From contig OU342637.1 in the NCBI GenBank assembly GCA_910589415.1, forward strand, positions 41,446,162 through 41,510,161: a stretch of 64,000 nt of DNA. Direction: 5' to 3'. The notes beneath the pieces were generated by a model that saw only the letters and a list, made by a program, of their open reading frames with translations, did not search any database and was not told the DNA's origin. The stretch is from Malachius bipustulatus. Lineage: Eukaryota; Arthropoda; Insecta; Coleoptera; Melyridae. Positions 32,201-43,732 of the stretch are shown here, piece by piece (the first letter of the stretch is position 1; each line of letters opens with the position of its first letter). The translations under genes were made by a program, and so were the position numbers.

Positions 32201-34773
32201 CAGGGTGAGTTTTTTTCAATGTTTAGTACAGGGATCTCGTAAACCACTGCAGTTAGAGGAACGGTTAAATGGGGAAAGTAGTGCAGTTTTATGAGCTTAA
32301 TTCGAAACAGCTTTTGTTTTTTTGAAAATCTCTATGGCTTCCCAGATATTTAACATAAAGTAAATTCCGCGAATTTCTTTACACCGAGATAGCAGTCTTA
32401 TTATTGGGATTAGAGAAAAATCGTAAAAGAAAACCTTTTAGACGATTTCATATACAATAAAACGGCGTTACAATTTTTTTTATTTGTTGTGTCATTTTCG
32501 AGCTATGACGTAAACTAGTACTTTTTAAATGTTGTGTTTTAAATTGTTTTTTAAATGTAAGTCATAGTTGGCTATGACATCATCCGATATGTATTTTTTT
32601 TCTAAATACAACGATATAAAACTCGATATCGTTTTTTTCTGGAAATAAAAAAGTTAGGACGGTTTTTAATTTTATTTCCTCAAATACGTGGTATAGGCGC
32701 TGAATTTAGTAGTTAATTTTGAATTGAAAATCTTATATGAATTGATAGTTCAACGGGATAGCTAGTTTTCGAGAACTTTTAAAAAAATATTAATTTAATT
32801 CTAATCTTTCAAAAATCTTGTAACAATACCTACCAACCTATGCTGTAGAACTGTATACTAAATATTCATATCAAAATGTGACGGTTGCTTAGCAACAGAA
32901 ACAGTGAAACTATAAAATTTGATAGTTAGTTACTTAGATAATTTCCATTGAACTTTAAGTTTGTAGTCAGGTTTTGCAGAAGTTCTTAGATCGTAGAACC
33001 TGCAAGGTGAATTACTAGTATGGAGTTTTCCAACCAAGAGAAGCGTGATATGATATAATGTTATATTCAGTGTCAAAACAATGCTGTCAGGGCTGCGGAA
33101 CAATATTTTCGCAAATATTTTAATCGTCGTCAACCTTGTTTAGCGACTTTCAAACGATTATTTGATAATTTAGGAGAGTATGGTTCCTTCACTACGCCGT
33201 CATTCCATGCAAATAGAATAAATGAACCTAATGAAGTAAACGTGCCTGGCTGTTACCATGGAAAATCCTTCAACTTCAACCCGACAAGTTTCACTGGAAA
33301 CCGGGGAATCTCAGAGAACTGTGGTAAGAGTATGTAAGTACTAAATAAACATCAGTTTCATGCATAGAAATTGTCACTATCGCAGAGGCTATATGCTGGG
33401 GATCATGTGAGACGTGTTACATTTTGCACATGGCTTAGAGAGACCTGTCGACATGACCCACAATTTTCATACAAGGTACTGTGGACCGACGAAAGTCGTT
33501 TTACAAGTTTTACAAACTGCGGAATGTTCAACAGACACAATGAACACTTATGGCTGCAATACAATCCTCATCATGTTGAACAAAGAAGACCGCAAGTCAA
33601 ATTTGGTTTCAATGTTTCGTGCGGTGTTATTGGCACGACGATACTTGGACCATATATCTTCGAAGGCACTCTAACCGGAAATCGATTTTTTCATTTTCTA
33701 CAGAACGTTTTACCAGAAATGCTAGACGAAGTTGACCTGGAGACCTGCCGAATGCTCCAGTGGTTTCAGCATGATGGAGCACCGCCGCACAATCTAGGTG
33801 ATGTCAGGAACTATTTAAATGAACGTTTTCCTGACTCTTGGATAGGCAGGGAACGCACCTATTGCATGGCCAGCTCGATCTCCGGACCTATCGGTGTTAG
33901 ACCTTTTCTTATGGGGCATGGTCAAATATAGAGTATATCGAAGATCCTATGATAACATTGACGATCTGAGACAAGCTGTACTGGAAGCCTTCAACACGAT
34001 TGATAGGCGTCAAGTTAGAAAGGCTGTTAATTCGAATTTTTAAATATATGCAATCTATGCATTCAAAATAATGGTGGCCATTTTGAACATTTGTAATTTC
34101 CAGTTGATTTATTCCCTCATTCATTGTTACGTATGATATACCTACTGTAAAGCTTTTATATTCAAATGTTTCATAATATTTTCTAGAGTTACTAGATTAA
34201 GTATAATTGTTTGCATAGAGGATTACAAATAATTATTCTGCAAAATTATCTATGTATAATTTCAAATTCAACTGAGGCCTATCAGTTATGCTTACATGGC
34301 CGCCTAATTAAGTTTGTCGAGGAAATAAAATTAAAAACCGTCCTAACTTTTTTATTGCTAGAAAAAACGATATCCAGTTTTATATCGTTGTATTTAGGAA
34401 AAAAAGACATATCGAATGATGTCATAGCCAACTATGACTTACATTTAAAAAAACACAAGTTTACGTCATAGCTCAAAAATGACACAACAAATAAAAAAAA
34501 TTGTAACGCCGTTTTATTGTCTATGAAATCGTCTAAAAGGTTTTCTTTTACGATTTTTCTCTAATCCCAATAATAAGACTGCTATCTCGGTGTAAAGAAA
34601 TTCGCGGAATTTACTTTATGTTAAATATCTAGGAAGCCATAGAGATTTTCAAAAAAACAAAAGCTGTTTCGAATTAAGCTCATAAAACTGCACTACTTTC
34701 CCCATTTAACCGTTCCTCTAACTGCAGTAGTTTACGAGATTCCTGTACTAAACATTGAAAAAAACTCACCCTG
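32201..34773 (+). mobile_element. DD41D (rosa-like) mariner element with about 470-bp inverted repeats
   Basis: Ends CAGGGTGAGTTTTTTTCAAT and inverse, flanked by TA (32199-32200 and 34774-34775). The arms, about 32201-32690 and 34315-34773, remain closely similar along their length (GGAACGGTTAAATGGGG, CACCGAGATAGCAGTC, GTCATAGTTGGCTATGAC). Between them lies a transposase pseudogene of the DD41D group on the plus strand. This is the only DNA element of the window with a transposase still between complete ends. TIRs this long are unusual for mariners. Confidence 0.92.
33020..34043 (+). pseudogene. Mariner transposase, DD41D type
   Basis: Starts at ATG 33020 (MEFSNQEKRDMI) with a stop after 12 codons, then a helical DNA-binding region (AVRAAEQYFRKYFNRRQP), and TRQVSLETGESQRTVVRVCK, a paired-type linker. 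The catalytic part opens at 33371: LWTDESRFTS (first Asp), FQHDGAPPHN (second Asp) and, after a +1 frameshift near 33865, WPARSPDLSVLD (third Asp) and LFLWGMVKYRVYRRSYDN. Forty-one residues separate the second and third Asp when the last one is taken as the LD of VLD, which is the DD41D spacing. TAA at 34041-34043. All three Asp are kept; the early stop and frameshifts make it inactive. Confidence 0.88.
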
Positions 34774-34949
34774 TATATAGACCATAATTAATTTATTCCT
34801 AATTTACTTTTATATAAATTTATTGAAACTGCTCTTGTCGATATCAAAAAAGAACCTGATAGCAATATTTTAAATGAAACATAATAGTGGCACGGTAATA
34901 CTCGGGCTCCAAATATTTTTTATATTTATCTATTACGATTATTTTTATA

Positions 34950-35290
34950 CAGTGTGTCGCATTTAAGATGAAGACACCCCTGTATTTTCGCTATTTGAAG
35001 GAGTCGAGGTTCAAAATTTTGTAGTCATGCAGACCGATGAGCCACACTTTTTACGATATCTAACTTAAATTTGATCTTTAAACCCCGCCTACTAACGTCT
35101 TTGCAAAGAGAGCTAATTGTCGATATTTTGATTCGCGTTAGAGATATTGAAAAAACTGACTCGAAAAAGTTGTTCTAAATTGTTTTCTAACCTCGGATAC
35201 TGAGTTTAATGGTAAAATTAGCATTTTCAATTTTCCATTTTTTTGGTCTCACAAGAAATTTTTTAAAATTATATTTTATAATTTGCTAGT
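34950..35290. mobile_element. Solo end of a mariner-type element
   Basis: TA-CAGTGTGTCGCATTTAAG begins here with the look of a Tc1/mariner terminus, followed by non-coding sequence (GTCGAGGTTCAAAATTTTG). No mirror end is found downstream before the LINE 3' end near 35640. Confidence 0.35.
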
Positions 35291-35639
35291 TTTAGTGTCA
35301 TGGAAAGTAATAATTTAACACTACTGTTTAATTATTACTTTCCATTGCACTGTAATTACCACTGTAATTACTTAATATCTGAAAATATACACATTAAAGT
35401 TAATTTTCTTTATTGTCACGGGTCACACAGAAATTCACATAAATTATTAAAGGTTCTTCAGTTTCAGTATCAGTTTATTATTCGCTTTTTAAATAATACA
35501 GTAGCACATTGTGTCCGTACATTATAAGCTCGTCATATATAAATAAACTCATAATATAACACATATACCACAATATCACAATCAGTAAAATACAAATTTT
35601 GAAACAATCTTGTTTCAAAATTTTTTAAATTTTGAAAAA

Positions 35640-36220
35640 AAAGTTTGATTGAAAATATTCAATCAAACCCGGATTATAGATCACCTAGTGATTTGGGTGA
35701 GTAAAAAATTCCTCAAGGGAATAGAAACATTTGTCTAGGAGAAATTCTCTTATTTTTTGTTTGAATAATTTGAGGCTATCTGTCTCTTCAAAACACCCAT
35801 AATTACTGAGAGCATGGTTATATGCCTTAATTCCTATATAATTGGAATTTTGCTGGGTTATGCTGAGTCTCGAAAAGGGAAGAGCTAGCGTATCTTTACT
35901 TTTTGTCTCGTAATTGTGAAAGAATGAGCGCTTATTGGAGATTATTGAAGGGCTTTGTTTTATATGGATTAGCCGCAGATAAATGTACGGTGACGGAAAT
36001 GACATGATCCCCAACTTCCTAAACAGCTGTCTGCATGGTGTCCTACCGGGAGCGTAAGACATGCACCTGATTGTCTTCTTCTGAGCAACAAATACACGCC
36101 ATGCCCCACCAGCCGAGCCCCAGTGGACAATACCATAATATGACATGGTGGACTGAAAAATACCGAAATACACCATCTTCAGAATATCCAATGAAAGCGT
36201 GTTTCGAATGTTTCTAATTA
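35640..36220 (-). pseudogene. C-terminal part and 3' end of a split LINE (piece 3 of 3)
   Basis: Minus-strand frame from 36220: IRNIRNTLSLDILKMVYFGI, YYGIVHWGSAGGAW, VAQKKTIRCM, FRKLGIMSFPSPYIYLRLIH and a stop at 35685. This is the end of the RT thumb and the C-terminal domain of a Jockey/CR1-like LINE. The 3' untranslated tail has a strong hairpin (GTTTGATTGAATATT and TTCAATCAAAC, 35640-35668) and then A-rich sequence on the minus strand. The 5' side is cut exactly at the TA duplication of element A; the missing upstream part lies at 42567 and beyond. Confidence 0.8.
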
Positions 36221-36299
36221 CCCAAGCAACACCCCATAGTCTAATTGACGTCTATATATGGTCCATCACGTCTAAATCGCGTTTCGGTCTAGTCGTCGA

Positions 36300-37745
36300 T
36301 TAGTAATAGATATGTTTTAGATGCCACCATAATCACATCTACCTGGTACACATTTATTAGATGTATTTTTTACATATACTTTTAGATGAACAAATAGCAA
36401 CAAATCATTATACATAAGAGTTATTTGTTTTCTCTGATGAAACACAACAAAATATGTGTATTTCATATGAAACTTCTCTCAATTTAATTAGATTGAAATA
36501 TGGTAGATCAATCGGTATCTAATAGACATATCTTAGATGTCCCCATTATTACGTCTACGGCTATACATTTAATAGATGCATTTTGAAAAATAGCAACAAA
36601 TCATTATACATAATGTTTATTTGTTATGTCCGATGAAACACAACAAAATATGTGGATTTTATATGAAAATCTGTCAATTTGATTAAATTGAAATGTGGTA
36701 GATCTATCGGCATTAAATAGACATATCTTAGATGTCCACATTACTACATCTACGTGTATACATTTTCTAGATGTATTTTGTAATTTTATTTTTGGATACA
36801 CAAATAGCAACAAATTATTATGCATATAAGAGTTTATTTGTCATATCCGATGAAACACAACAAAATATGAGTATTTTATACGAAAATTCCCTCAATTTAA
36901 TTAAATTGAAATGTGGTAGATCAATCGACATATAATAGACATATCTTAGATGTCCGCATTACTACGTCTACGAGTATACATTTTCTAGATGTATTTTGTA
37001 ATTTTATTTTTGGATATACAAAGCAGCAACAAATTATTATACATATAAGAGTTTATTTGTCGTATCCGATGAAACACAACAAAATATGTGTATTTTATAT
37101 GAAAATTACCTCAATTTAAATAAATTGAAATGTGGTAGATCGATTGACGTATAATAGACATATCTTAGATGTCGACATTATTACGTCTACGAGTATACAT
37201 TTTCTAGATGTATTTTGTAATTTTATTTTTTGATATACAAAACAGCAACAAATTATTATGCATATAAGAGTTTATTTGTTATATCCGATGAAATACTACA
37301 AAATATGTGTATTTTATATGAAAATTACCTCAATTTAATTAAATTGAAATGTGGTAGATCGATCGACGTATAATAGACATATCTTAGATGTCCACATTAC
37401 TATGTCTACGAGTATACATTTTCTAGATGTATTTTGTAATTTTATGTTTTGATATACAAAGCAGCAACAAATTATTACGCATATAAGAGTTTATTTGTTA
37501 TATCCGATGAAACACAACAAAATATGTGTATTTTAAATGAAAATTACCTCAATTTAATTAAATTGAAATGTTGTAGATTAATCGTATCTCATAGACATAT
37601 CTTAGATGTCAGCATTATTACATCTATAGAGGTATACATTTACTAGACGTATTTAGTATGTATATACTTTTTGATAAACAAAATATCAATAACTCATCAC
37701 ACATACACATAAGTTATTTATTGTTATGGCCGATGAAACATAACA
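36300..37745. repeat. Tandem repeat, about 218-bp unit, about 6 copies
   Basis: The phrase GAAATGTGGTAGATC marks successive units near 36495, 36690, 36908, 37126, 37345 and 37565; spacing is 195, then 218-220 bp. Each unit also has ATAGACATATCTTAGATGTC, ACATTTTCTAGATG, TATTTGTTATATCCGATG and AAACACAACAAAATATG. Later units are more alike than the first. It forms the left subterminal part of element A. Confidence 0.92.
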
Positions 37746-37759
37746 AAATATGTGATTTA

Positions 37760-38663
37760 TAAGAGTTTTCATAGTCGACTTTTGTTTTTCTTATGGCCGT
37801 CATATTATTTTTTCAATATACATTCAAGAATTAAGGAAACCAAAAATCTATCACATTAAAAAAAATTCTTCAAAATTTTATTATTTTTATAAGAAAATTA
37901 TTTCAACGAATGACGTCGATAAGACATCGCGACGTGACATTGCTTATCTTATATTGTTTTATGACATTCTATTAAAGAATGGTTATTTTTTCGTTCAAAA
38001 AAATAAGAATAAAAGTTTGAATAAATTTTATATTTGAATGATAGATTTTTTGTTTCCTTGATTTTTATAATGCCAAATGCGACACGAAAAAACAATATGG
38101 CGGCTATAAGAAAAACAAAAGTCGACTACGAGAACTCTGAGATCTGGTCTGGAAAATTTTTGAAATGTCAAAATGGATACCTTTTTGAGACTAAATGCCC
38201 GTATTTACAAACGATAATTTCCTAAATAATTACGTAATCAATTATACCCATCTCACTCTATTGCAAAAAAAACTGCATATCTCCATCTCACTCATTTAAT
38301 TAATTACGTAATTATTTAGGAAATTATCGTTTGTGAATACGGGCATTAGTGTATAAATTGACTTAGTGTATAAGTATAAGCGACTACCTGTGTAAGCCTG
38401 CAAAAATTATTTATTTATTTTCAATATTGAAAAAGATGTGGCTAAAAGGCTAAAATAAAAAATCACGATTTTTGAGTTTTTTTCCGGATTTTTCAGCAAC
38501 GACTGAAGGTATCCTAATTTTTTTTTAAGATTCTTATCAAGCATAAAATTATGCAGCTTTTATCTAATTTAACTATATCTCTCACTCATAACTATCCTAT
38601 CTCATCTCACAGTTCACACGGTTTCCGAGATCTCCATGTACCACCTGTTATCTCGGACACCTG
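37760..38663. mobile_element. Foldback family copy, left arm truncated
   Basis: The right end is inverse CAGGTGTCCGAGATAAC with TA after it (38664-38665). The right arm 38040-38663 carries the family order (TGGCGGCTATAAG, AAAAGTCGAC, TTTTTCCGGATTTTTCAGC). The left arm is only about 100 bp (GTCGACTTTTG, CTTATGGCCGTC). The loop at 37900-37990 (GACGTCGATAAGACATCGCG) matches the loop of 27492-28504. A MITE sits in the right arm at 38197-38344. Confidence 0.8.
38197..38344. mobile_element. Small MITE (148 bp), second copy
   Basis: Near-identical to 27026-27172 with ends GCCCGTATTTACAAACG and inverse. It lies inside the arm of the foldback element, inside element A, inside a LINE: four layers of insertion. 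The immediate flanks (AAAT, ATTA) leave the duplication uncertain. Confidence 0.85.
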
Positions 38664-39129
38664 TATAATATTTAGTGAATATTATATGGTTTTTTTACCA
38701 AAGTGATATCTACTATCCAACACTAGAATCGTATTACACCTAAAGGAACTGAAAAGGGTAAAGAAATCAATAGATAGGTACAAATAATAAAACATAAGAT
38801 ACCTATGTACCCACCTATAAAAAAATTATTATTATTATTATTTAAAAATCACATTTTTTTGCTCTTCCGTGTTATTTTTATAGAACTGAAAATGGAATGT
38901 CTCAGATCCAGATCAGAGAGGCAGCGCCAGAACAAAGAAGCGTCAACACATCTGGTCTACATTATATTATGGTCCAACAAAAGCTTTAATTGACAAATAA
39001 GTGAATGCATCACTAGAAACAGGTATAATAGGGTAGGGTAGGAACTCTATAGGATTAGGAAGGAAGCACTGGATGCGTACAACACCACTAAAACCAGAAC
39101 TGGAATTTATTACTTATTTCATTTCATTT

Positions 39130-39233
39130 CTTTCTATGTTTTCTTCTGGGACTGAAGTCGTTCGCGTTGTGTTGTGTGTTATCATCAGTTATCACTTGCC
39201 ATCAGTGTCGTGTTGTGTTAAAATCTGACCCAG
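39130..39233 (+). promoter_or_regulatory. Initiator-like 5' exon with splice donor in element A
   Basis: GC-richer than its flanks, with repeated TCAGT-type initiator words (ATCATCAGTTATCAC, CCATCAGTGTCG) and an end CCCAG followed by GTAAGTTATT, a consensus donor. It fits an untranslated first exon of a gene within element A. Comparable CAGT-rich stretches are in the centres of B (near 43046), D (near 46450) and E (near 25042). Confidence 0.4.
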
Positions 39234-39489
39234 GTAAGTTATTAGTTAATTACTTTTACTTATATTATTTTTTAATCGTACCTATCTACATACCGCGGGT
39301 GGCTGACCATACTCCCTGTTCATAGGACATTGTCTATAATACGTCAAATCAAAATACTTTGACAATATTAGGTAACAATAATCATTAATTTTGTTAACAT
39401 GTAAGCTATATTTCGTATTATTAGGCGAAATGTCCTATGTACAGACGTATTGTCGGCCACTCGGCAACAAACAAAAATATTGTATGCCT

Positions 39490-40125
39490 ATTACTTACTC
39501 GGGTGAAGTTATAATGACGAAAAGTTTTGACTTAACCACGAAAGGCAGTTTTCATAGCTCAAAATCAAAAATTACAACACCTGAGTATCCGGATTCTGAA
39601 TTTCAAAAAATCACGGTGGCCGTTCTGGGCCCAGAAATGTTTTCATACGATGTAGAGAGATCAAATCTATCACGCCTTTAGTGAAAACTCGCCATGTCCG
39701 GGCCAATAATAACGGCCAATTTTCGGTAATTTTCGATTTTGGGCCATACCCTATACAAACTGCCTTTCGTGCATCGGTTCGGTTTTTATTTTTTCATACG
39801 ACGGATAAAGAGCAACCCTATCACTCCCTTGTGAAAACTTGTTTTTTCCGGGCCCCGAAAGGCCGCCATTAATTTTGTAAATTCACATTTCCAGTTTAAA
39901 AACTATATCTTGAACTGGAAGAACTGCCCATTATACTCATAAGTTGCTAGGATTTTTTCTCGTTAAAATATTCTCACCTGACTTCATGAAGTGGCATTCC
40001 ATTGTAGTTCAAGAAACAATATCAAATTAGGTAATAAAATTATCATCTTACCCGAGCCGGATGTTTAGCCACTCGCGTCGCTAACTTTTCGTGGTTAACT
40101 TCACCAGAGTACCTACTTATAAAAT
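39490..40125. repeat. Weak inverted repeat, possibly an old TIR element
   Basis: TACTCGGGTGAAGTTA followed by ACGAAAAGTT on the left is matched in inverse on the right (AACTTTTCGTGGTTAACTTC, ACCAGAGTA). The interior includes CCGGGCC and GGCCGCC words and two short unproven frames (39391-39681, 39681-39872). Ends about 35 bp, imperfect. Confidence 0.4.
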
Positions 40126-40507
40126 ATATTTTTTTTAAACTGAAAATGTTTATTTAGTACTCATTTATAAATATAACGTTTAATTAAAAAATAATATAAC
40201 AAGTAGGTATACATTTTTGATTTTAATGAGTTTTTACGTTTTTGTGCAAGAATTTAAGACATGAATTTAGGTAAATGGTGACTGTCGTTGTTTAATTTGT
40301 GCATGGTTTAAGTAATTCGTTATACCAATTTTACGAAAATATCTTGATTCTTATCAAAGTTATATTATTAAAAAACGATTTTTTTCTTGAAACTTCAACA
40401 CACTGTAGTTAAAAATTTAAGCCTCTTAGGACATACTGGAACACCTCCTTTTTTTCTTAAAATGATCTCATCAATCACCCCCTGAATTTTTTCGGTTCAT
40501 TTTTGAT

Positions 40508-40527
40508 ACACCCTGTATACAGGGTGT
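40508..40527. other. Two mariner-type ends abutting
   Basis: The perfect palindrome ACACCCTGTATACAGGGTGT joins one terminus pointing left and another pointing right at a shared TA-TA. It is either a target-site pile-up or the remains of two insertions. The left side (CACCCCCTGAATTTTTTCGG) resembles the arm of the element at 60460. Confidence 0.6.
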
Positions 40528-40764
40528 TTTTGTAACATCTTGTATAATAACTTTATAATGTTTTATAAGTTTTAAATCTTACTGTTTACATTTGCAGAAA
40601 ATGCTAAGAAAAAATTATAATTTTATTTTATAATTTTATAATAATTATAAATTTATAAAAAAAATATATAAAATGGATATGAATAAAAAATATTTAAAAT
40701 ATTTTTCCGAACACTTTAATTATTATTATTAAATTCATCTCTTTGAAATAAAACTTATTTCTAG

Positions 40765-40919
40765 CTGCAGTTTTTCAAATTGTTTGGCGGTGGAAGCATA
40801 AGGAAAAGGATGTCCTGAGAAAACATTTACAAATTGTTTTGGACAATACTTTCCTTGGACCGAAAAGGAAATTTCAAGCTGAGCCAATTAAATGTGTTAC
40901 GAATAATTTATTATCATGA
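40765..40919 (+). other. Exon-like ORF in element A (unknown)
   Basis: After TTATTTCTAG a frame reads AVFQIVWRWKHKEKDVLRKH, LQIVLDNTFLGPKRKF and stops near 40917; ATGTAAGTGG close by could be a donor in another frame. Composition is more even than in the flanking AT-rich DNA. Together with 41125-41285 it hints at a spliced gene inside element A. No family recognised. Confidence 0.35.
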
Positions 40920-41124
40920 ATATGTAAGTGGTATTTTTAAGCTTACCTACCTCCTATGTAAAATAGTTCAATTTACAATTAAGTAAGAGACGGAATGCGT
41001 GAAATTTATAAAGTAATTTTATTATTTTAAAGTAGTTGTAACTATTTATTATTAATAATAATTAATGAATGCTATAAGAAATAATACATATTATGACTGA
41101 AATTATTTTCATATTTTTAATTAG

Positions 41125-41285
41125 GTGTATGTACGATTTTCAGAGGACGTGAAGGGGCATTTTCCACAATTAAAGGACAGTGAATTCGAGAGGGACGTCA
41201 TGGCTTGGTTCCAACATGCATCTACAAGATATAAACGCAGCAATAATATTCAATGTGAAAATTCAGTAGGTAATAATATTATAAT
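41125..41285 (+). other. Exon-like ORF in element A (unknown)
   Basis: After TTTTTAATTAG the frame VYVRFSEDVKGHFPQLKDSE, FERDVMAWFQHASTRYKRSN looks like genuine protein: mixed charge, evenly spaced aromatics, higher G+C than the flanks. It ends near TTCAGTAGGTAATA, a possible donor. Plus strand, the same as the exon-like pieces at 39130 and 40765. I do not recognise the family. Confidence 0.45.
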
Positions 41286-41458
41286 GTGTACAATAATAAT
41301 GAAATAACAATAATTTAGTGTAAAAAAACGCCAAGTAAATAAAAAAAATCATGTTAAAGTATATATATATCTGTTGTCATTATTATATGTATTTTCAGTC
41401 ACAGTTTACCTACTCCCACTCCCACCCTATAGGTACCTATATCTAGATATCTCATTAA

Positions 41459-41971
41459 ATTTGATAAGTTTTATTGAACCTTCCTTTATGTTGATTTTTG
41501 TCTTCTGGTTTATTGGGGTTCAGGTTCTTGGTTGAAACACTACTTTTTTTAATTTTATAACAGAAACGTTTCAGGGCCGATTGGTCCCTTGTTCACTCAT
41601 AAAAATGTATAAAAATGTAAGAAACTTAAAAATATTTAAAAAAAAACTATACTTACCTAATACAATAAAATGATCGTAAAAATGGTGTTTATATAAAAAA
41701 ATTATTTTAAATTTCGAAAAAATTAATGATTTTTCAATTTATTTTTTCGAAACTTAAAATTAAAAATTTTTATATACCTACACCATTTTTACGACCATTT
41801 TATTATTGTATTAGGTAAGTATAGTTTTTTTTAATATTTTTAAGTTTGTTACACTTTTATGAGTACCTAAACAAGGGACCAATCGGCCCTGAAACGTTTC
41901 TGTTATTATAAAATTAAAAAAAGTAGTATTTTAACCAAAAACCTGCCCCAATAAATCAGAAGACAAAAATC
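41459..41971. mobile_element. 480-bp palindrome with 13-bp direct repeats
   Basis: The sequence from 41492 to 41971 is nearly self-complementary (GATTTTTGTCTTCTG, AGAAACGTTTCAGGGCCGAT, GTAAAAATGGTG) with arms of about 230 bp. A 13-bp direct repeat GATATCTCATTAA flanks the insertion (41446-41458 and 41972-41984), leaving a 33-bp AT-rich lead before the left arm. The same design (13-bp repeat, AT-rich lead, then a foldback) is seen at 23473-23758. Confidence 0.82.
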
Positions 41972-42568
41972 GATATCTCATTAATGCATATTACAGACGT
42001 CCCATAGACGCATAGTGTCGTCATCTCTAAGATGAATATTGTAGACGTCTCATAGATGCATAATAAGACGTCTCATAAATACATATTGTAGGCATCTTAT
42101 TGATGTATAATGAGCACGTCTATTAGATGCATCTTGTGGATGCTTAATAGATGCATACCGTAGGCATCTAATCGATGCATATTGCAAGACATCTCAAAGA
42201 TGTATAAATGTAGACGTCGCATAGACGATCTACGCCGCGGACATTTTGCTTCAAAATTGTAGTCTATAAGTTACCATCTATAGACGTCTATGCTATACAC
42301 CCTATAGATTCACCCATAATCTACGTTATAGATGCACATTGTAGATATCTAATAGACGCATATTGTAGACGTCTCATAGATGCATACTGTAGGCATCTAT
42401 TCGATGTATATTGGAAGACATCTAATAGATGCATACTGTAGACGTCGCATAGACGGTCTACGCCGCGGACATTTTGCTTCAAAATTATAGTCTACAAACT
42501 ACCGTCTGTAGATGTATATGCTGGACGTTAAAAATACATCTTTTAGATGAAACTGTGTTACTTGGGTA

Positions 42569-42735
42569 GAAAAGAACAGGAACTCAACTTGGGTAGAATG
42601 TGATCATTCCATGTCATTTTATGAGCGATATATAAGCCTAAAAACTTCGTTGAGCTGACATTTTGACCTGATTGACCTCCAAGTTTGATAAGGAGACTGG
42701 AGTCTACTCTGGTGTTTTTTGTTACGATTTCCATC
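42569..42735 (-). pseudogene. Middle RT-thumb piece of the split LINE (piece 2 of 3)
   Basis: Minus-strand translation KTVAMEIVTKNTRVDSSLLI, then VSSTKFLGLYIAHKMTW and NDHILPKLSSCSF, the region after the YADD motif in Jockey/CR1-like RTs. The 3' side ends at the TA duplication of element A. The 5' side meets element B near 42736 with a small frame disturbance (LNED appears on both sides of B). Confidence 0.75.
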
Positions 42736-43730
42736 GCAACAGTCTTCGTTCAGATTCTAATGTTCGTTTTCAGACCTTGAATAAACATTCATTGAACATT
42801 AGATACTGAACATTCAAAATGCAATGTTTAATTAACATTCATACAATGTTTAAGATGAAATGTTTATTGCACGCAATTACATACAGGTACACTGACATCA
42901 GGTAAATAACATATACCAAAAAAAATTGGAAAATCACATGCTGAAACGAAAATATTTGGCTTAAAAATTGATAAAAACCAGAATTATATTTATTATAATT
43001 ATTGCAACGAGGTGTTGCGCGCGCAGCTCTCTTGTCTATTTCATTCCCAGTCCCAGTACAGTATTTCTCTTGTCTTGTGTTCAATTCAATTCAATATGTC
43101 CGTTATTCTTGGCATATCATCTTGTTTTTCTAAACTATGAATATACCTATGTATAGGTATAAAAGTCACAATAAATTATCAGCAAGCTAAGTATTTTATG
43201 CTTGTCTGGTCGGAGAGAGAAGGTGCAGAGAGTGATGCAAACTAATCTAATTCTTCATCCCAGGTATTATAATAGGTAGGTAGGTATTATGATGTAGACA
43301 GGAAGAAGAAAAACAACACGGAAGAGCAAATGTGACCTTATAATAATAATAATAATTTATATTGTTCACTGATGGATTGATAAATGGAATACACCTACAT
43401 AGTAAGTATTATTTTTTTCAGCTTTTCAGCTCCATATAGGTAATACAATTCTTAGTGATGATCAGTTTGATAAAAAAAAACAAACATTCACTCAACATTT
43501 AAAGCTAATATTCATTGAATGTTTACGAATCTGTCGTTTTTCACATTGGCTGAATGTTCATTTTTGAATGTTCAGTAAACATTCATTTATAAATGTTCAC
43601 TAAAGCTTAAATCTGAACATTCACTGAACATTTAAAACTAACCTTCATTGAATGTTCACGAATCTGTCGTTTCTAACATTGGCTGAATGTTCATTTTTAA
43701 CATTCAGTGAATGTTCGATTGCTGCCTGGG
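42736..43730. mobile_element. Element B: CCC-ended transposon with GAACATTC clusters
   Basis: The right end (inverted) is CCCAGGCAGCAATCGAACATTC, next to AT (43731-43732). The subterminal parts are crowded with GAACATTC/GAATGTTC and TGAACATTCA-like palindromes (42755-42850 and 43480-43725), including a repeated about 150-bp block with GAATCTGTCGTTT. The left end lacks the CCC terminus and was not located exactly; the flanks share LNED codons, so a duplication or a deletion is possible. The centre (42990-43330) has a CAGT-rich stretch (CCAGTCCCAGTACAGT) and CCCAG before GTATTATAAT, like a 5' exon. Confidence 0.65.
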
Positions 43731-43732
43731 AT

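Larger units (their letters stand above)
36221..42566. mobile_element. Element A: 6.3-kb CCC-ended transposon with AGACGTCT/AGATGTCT clusters
   Basis: Left end CCCAAGCAACACCCC, right end inverted CCCAAGTAACACAG, in a TA duplication (36219-36220 and 42567-42568). Removing it with one TA joins the LINE frame without loss (SSCSF + LIRNIRN), which fixes the ends to the base. Near the ends the words TAGATGTCTA, AGACGTCT and AGATGCAT recur dozens of times (36240-37650 and 41985-42545). The right end has two about 235-bp units that share GCCGCGGACATTTTGCTTC. The middle holds nested elements (37760-38663, 38197-38344, 41459-41971) and exon-like pieces at 39130, 40765 and 41125. No transposase recognised. 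Confidence 0.85.

Noticed and set aside
36300..37745. Protein-coding repeats (65-73-codon frames in both strands)
   Set aside because: The frames recur only because the DNA is tandemly repeated; unit length differs by one or two bases and stops occur in each unit.
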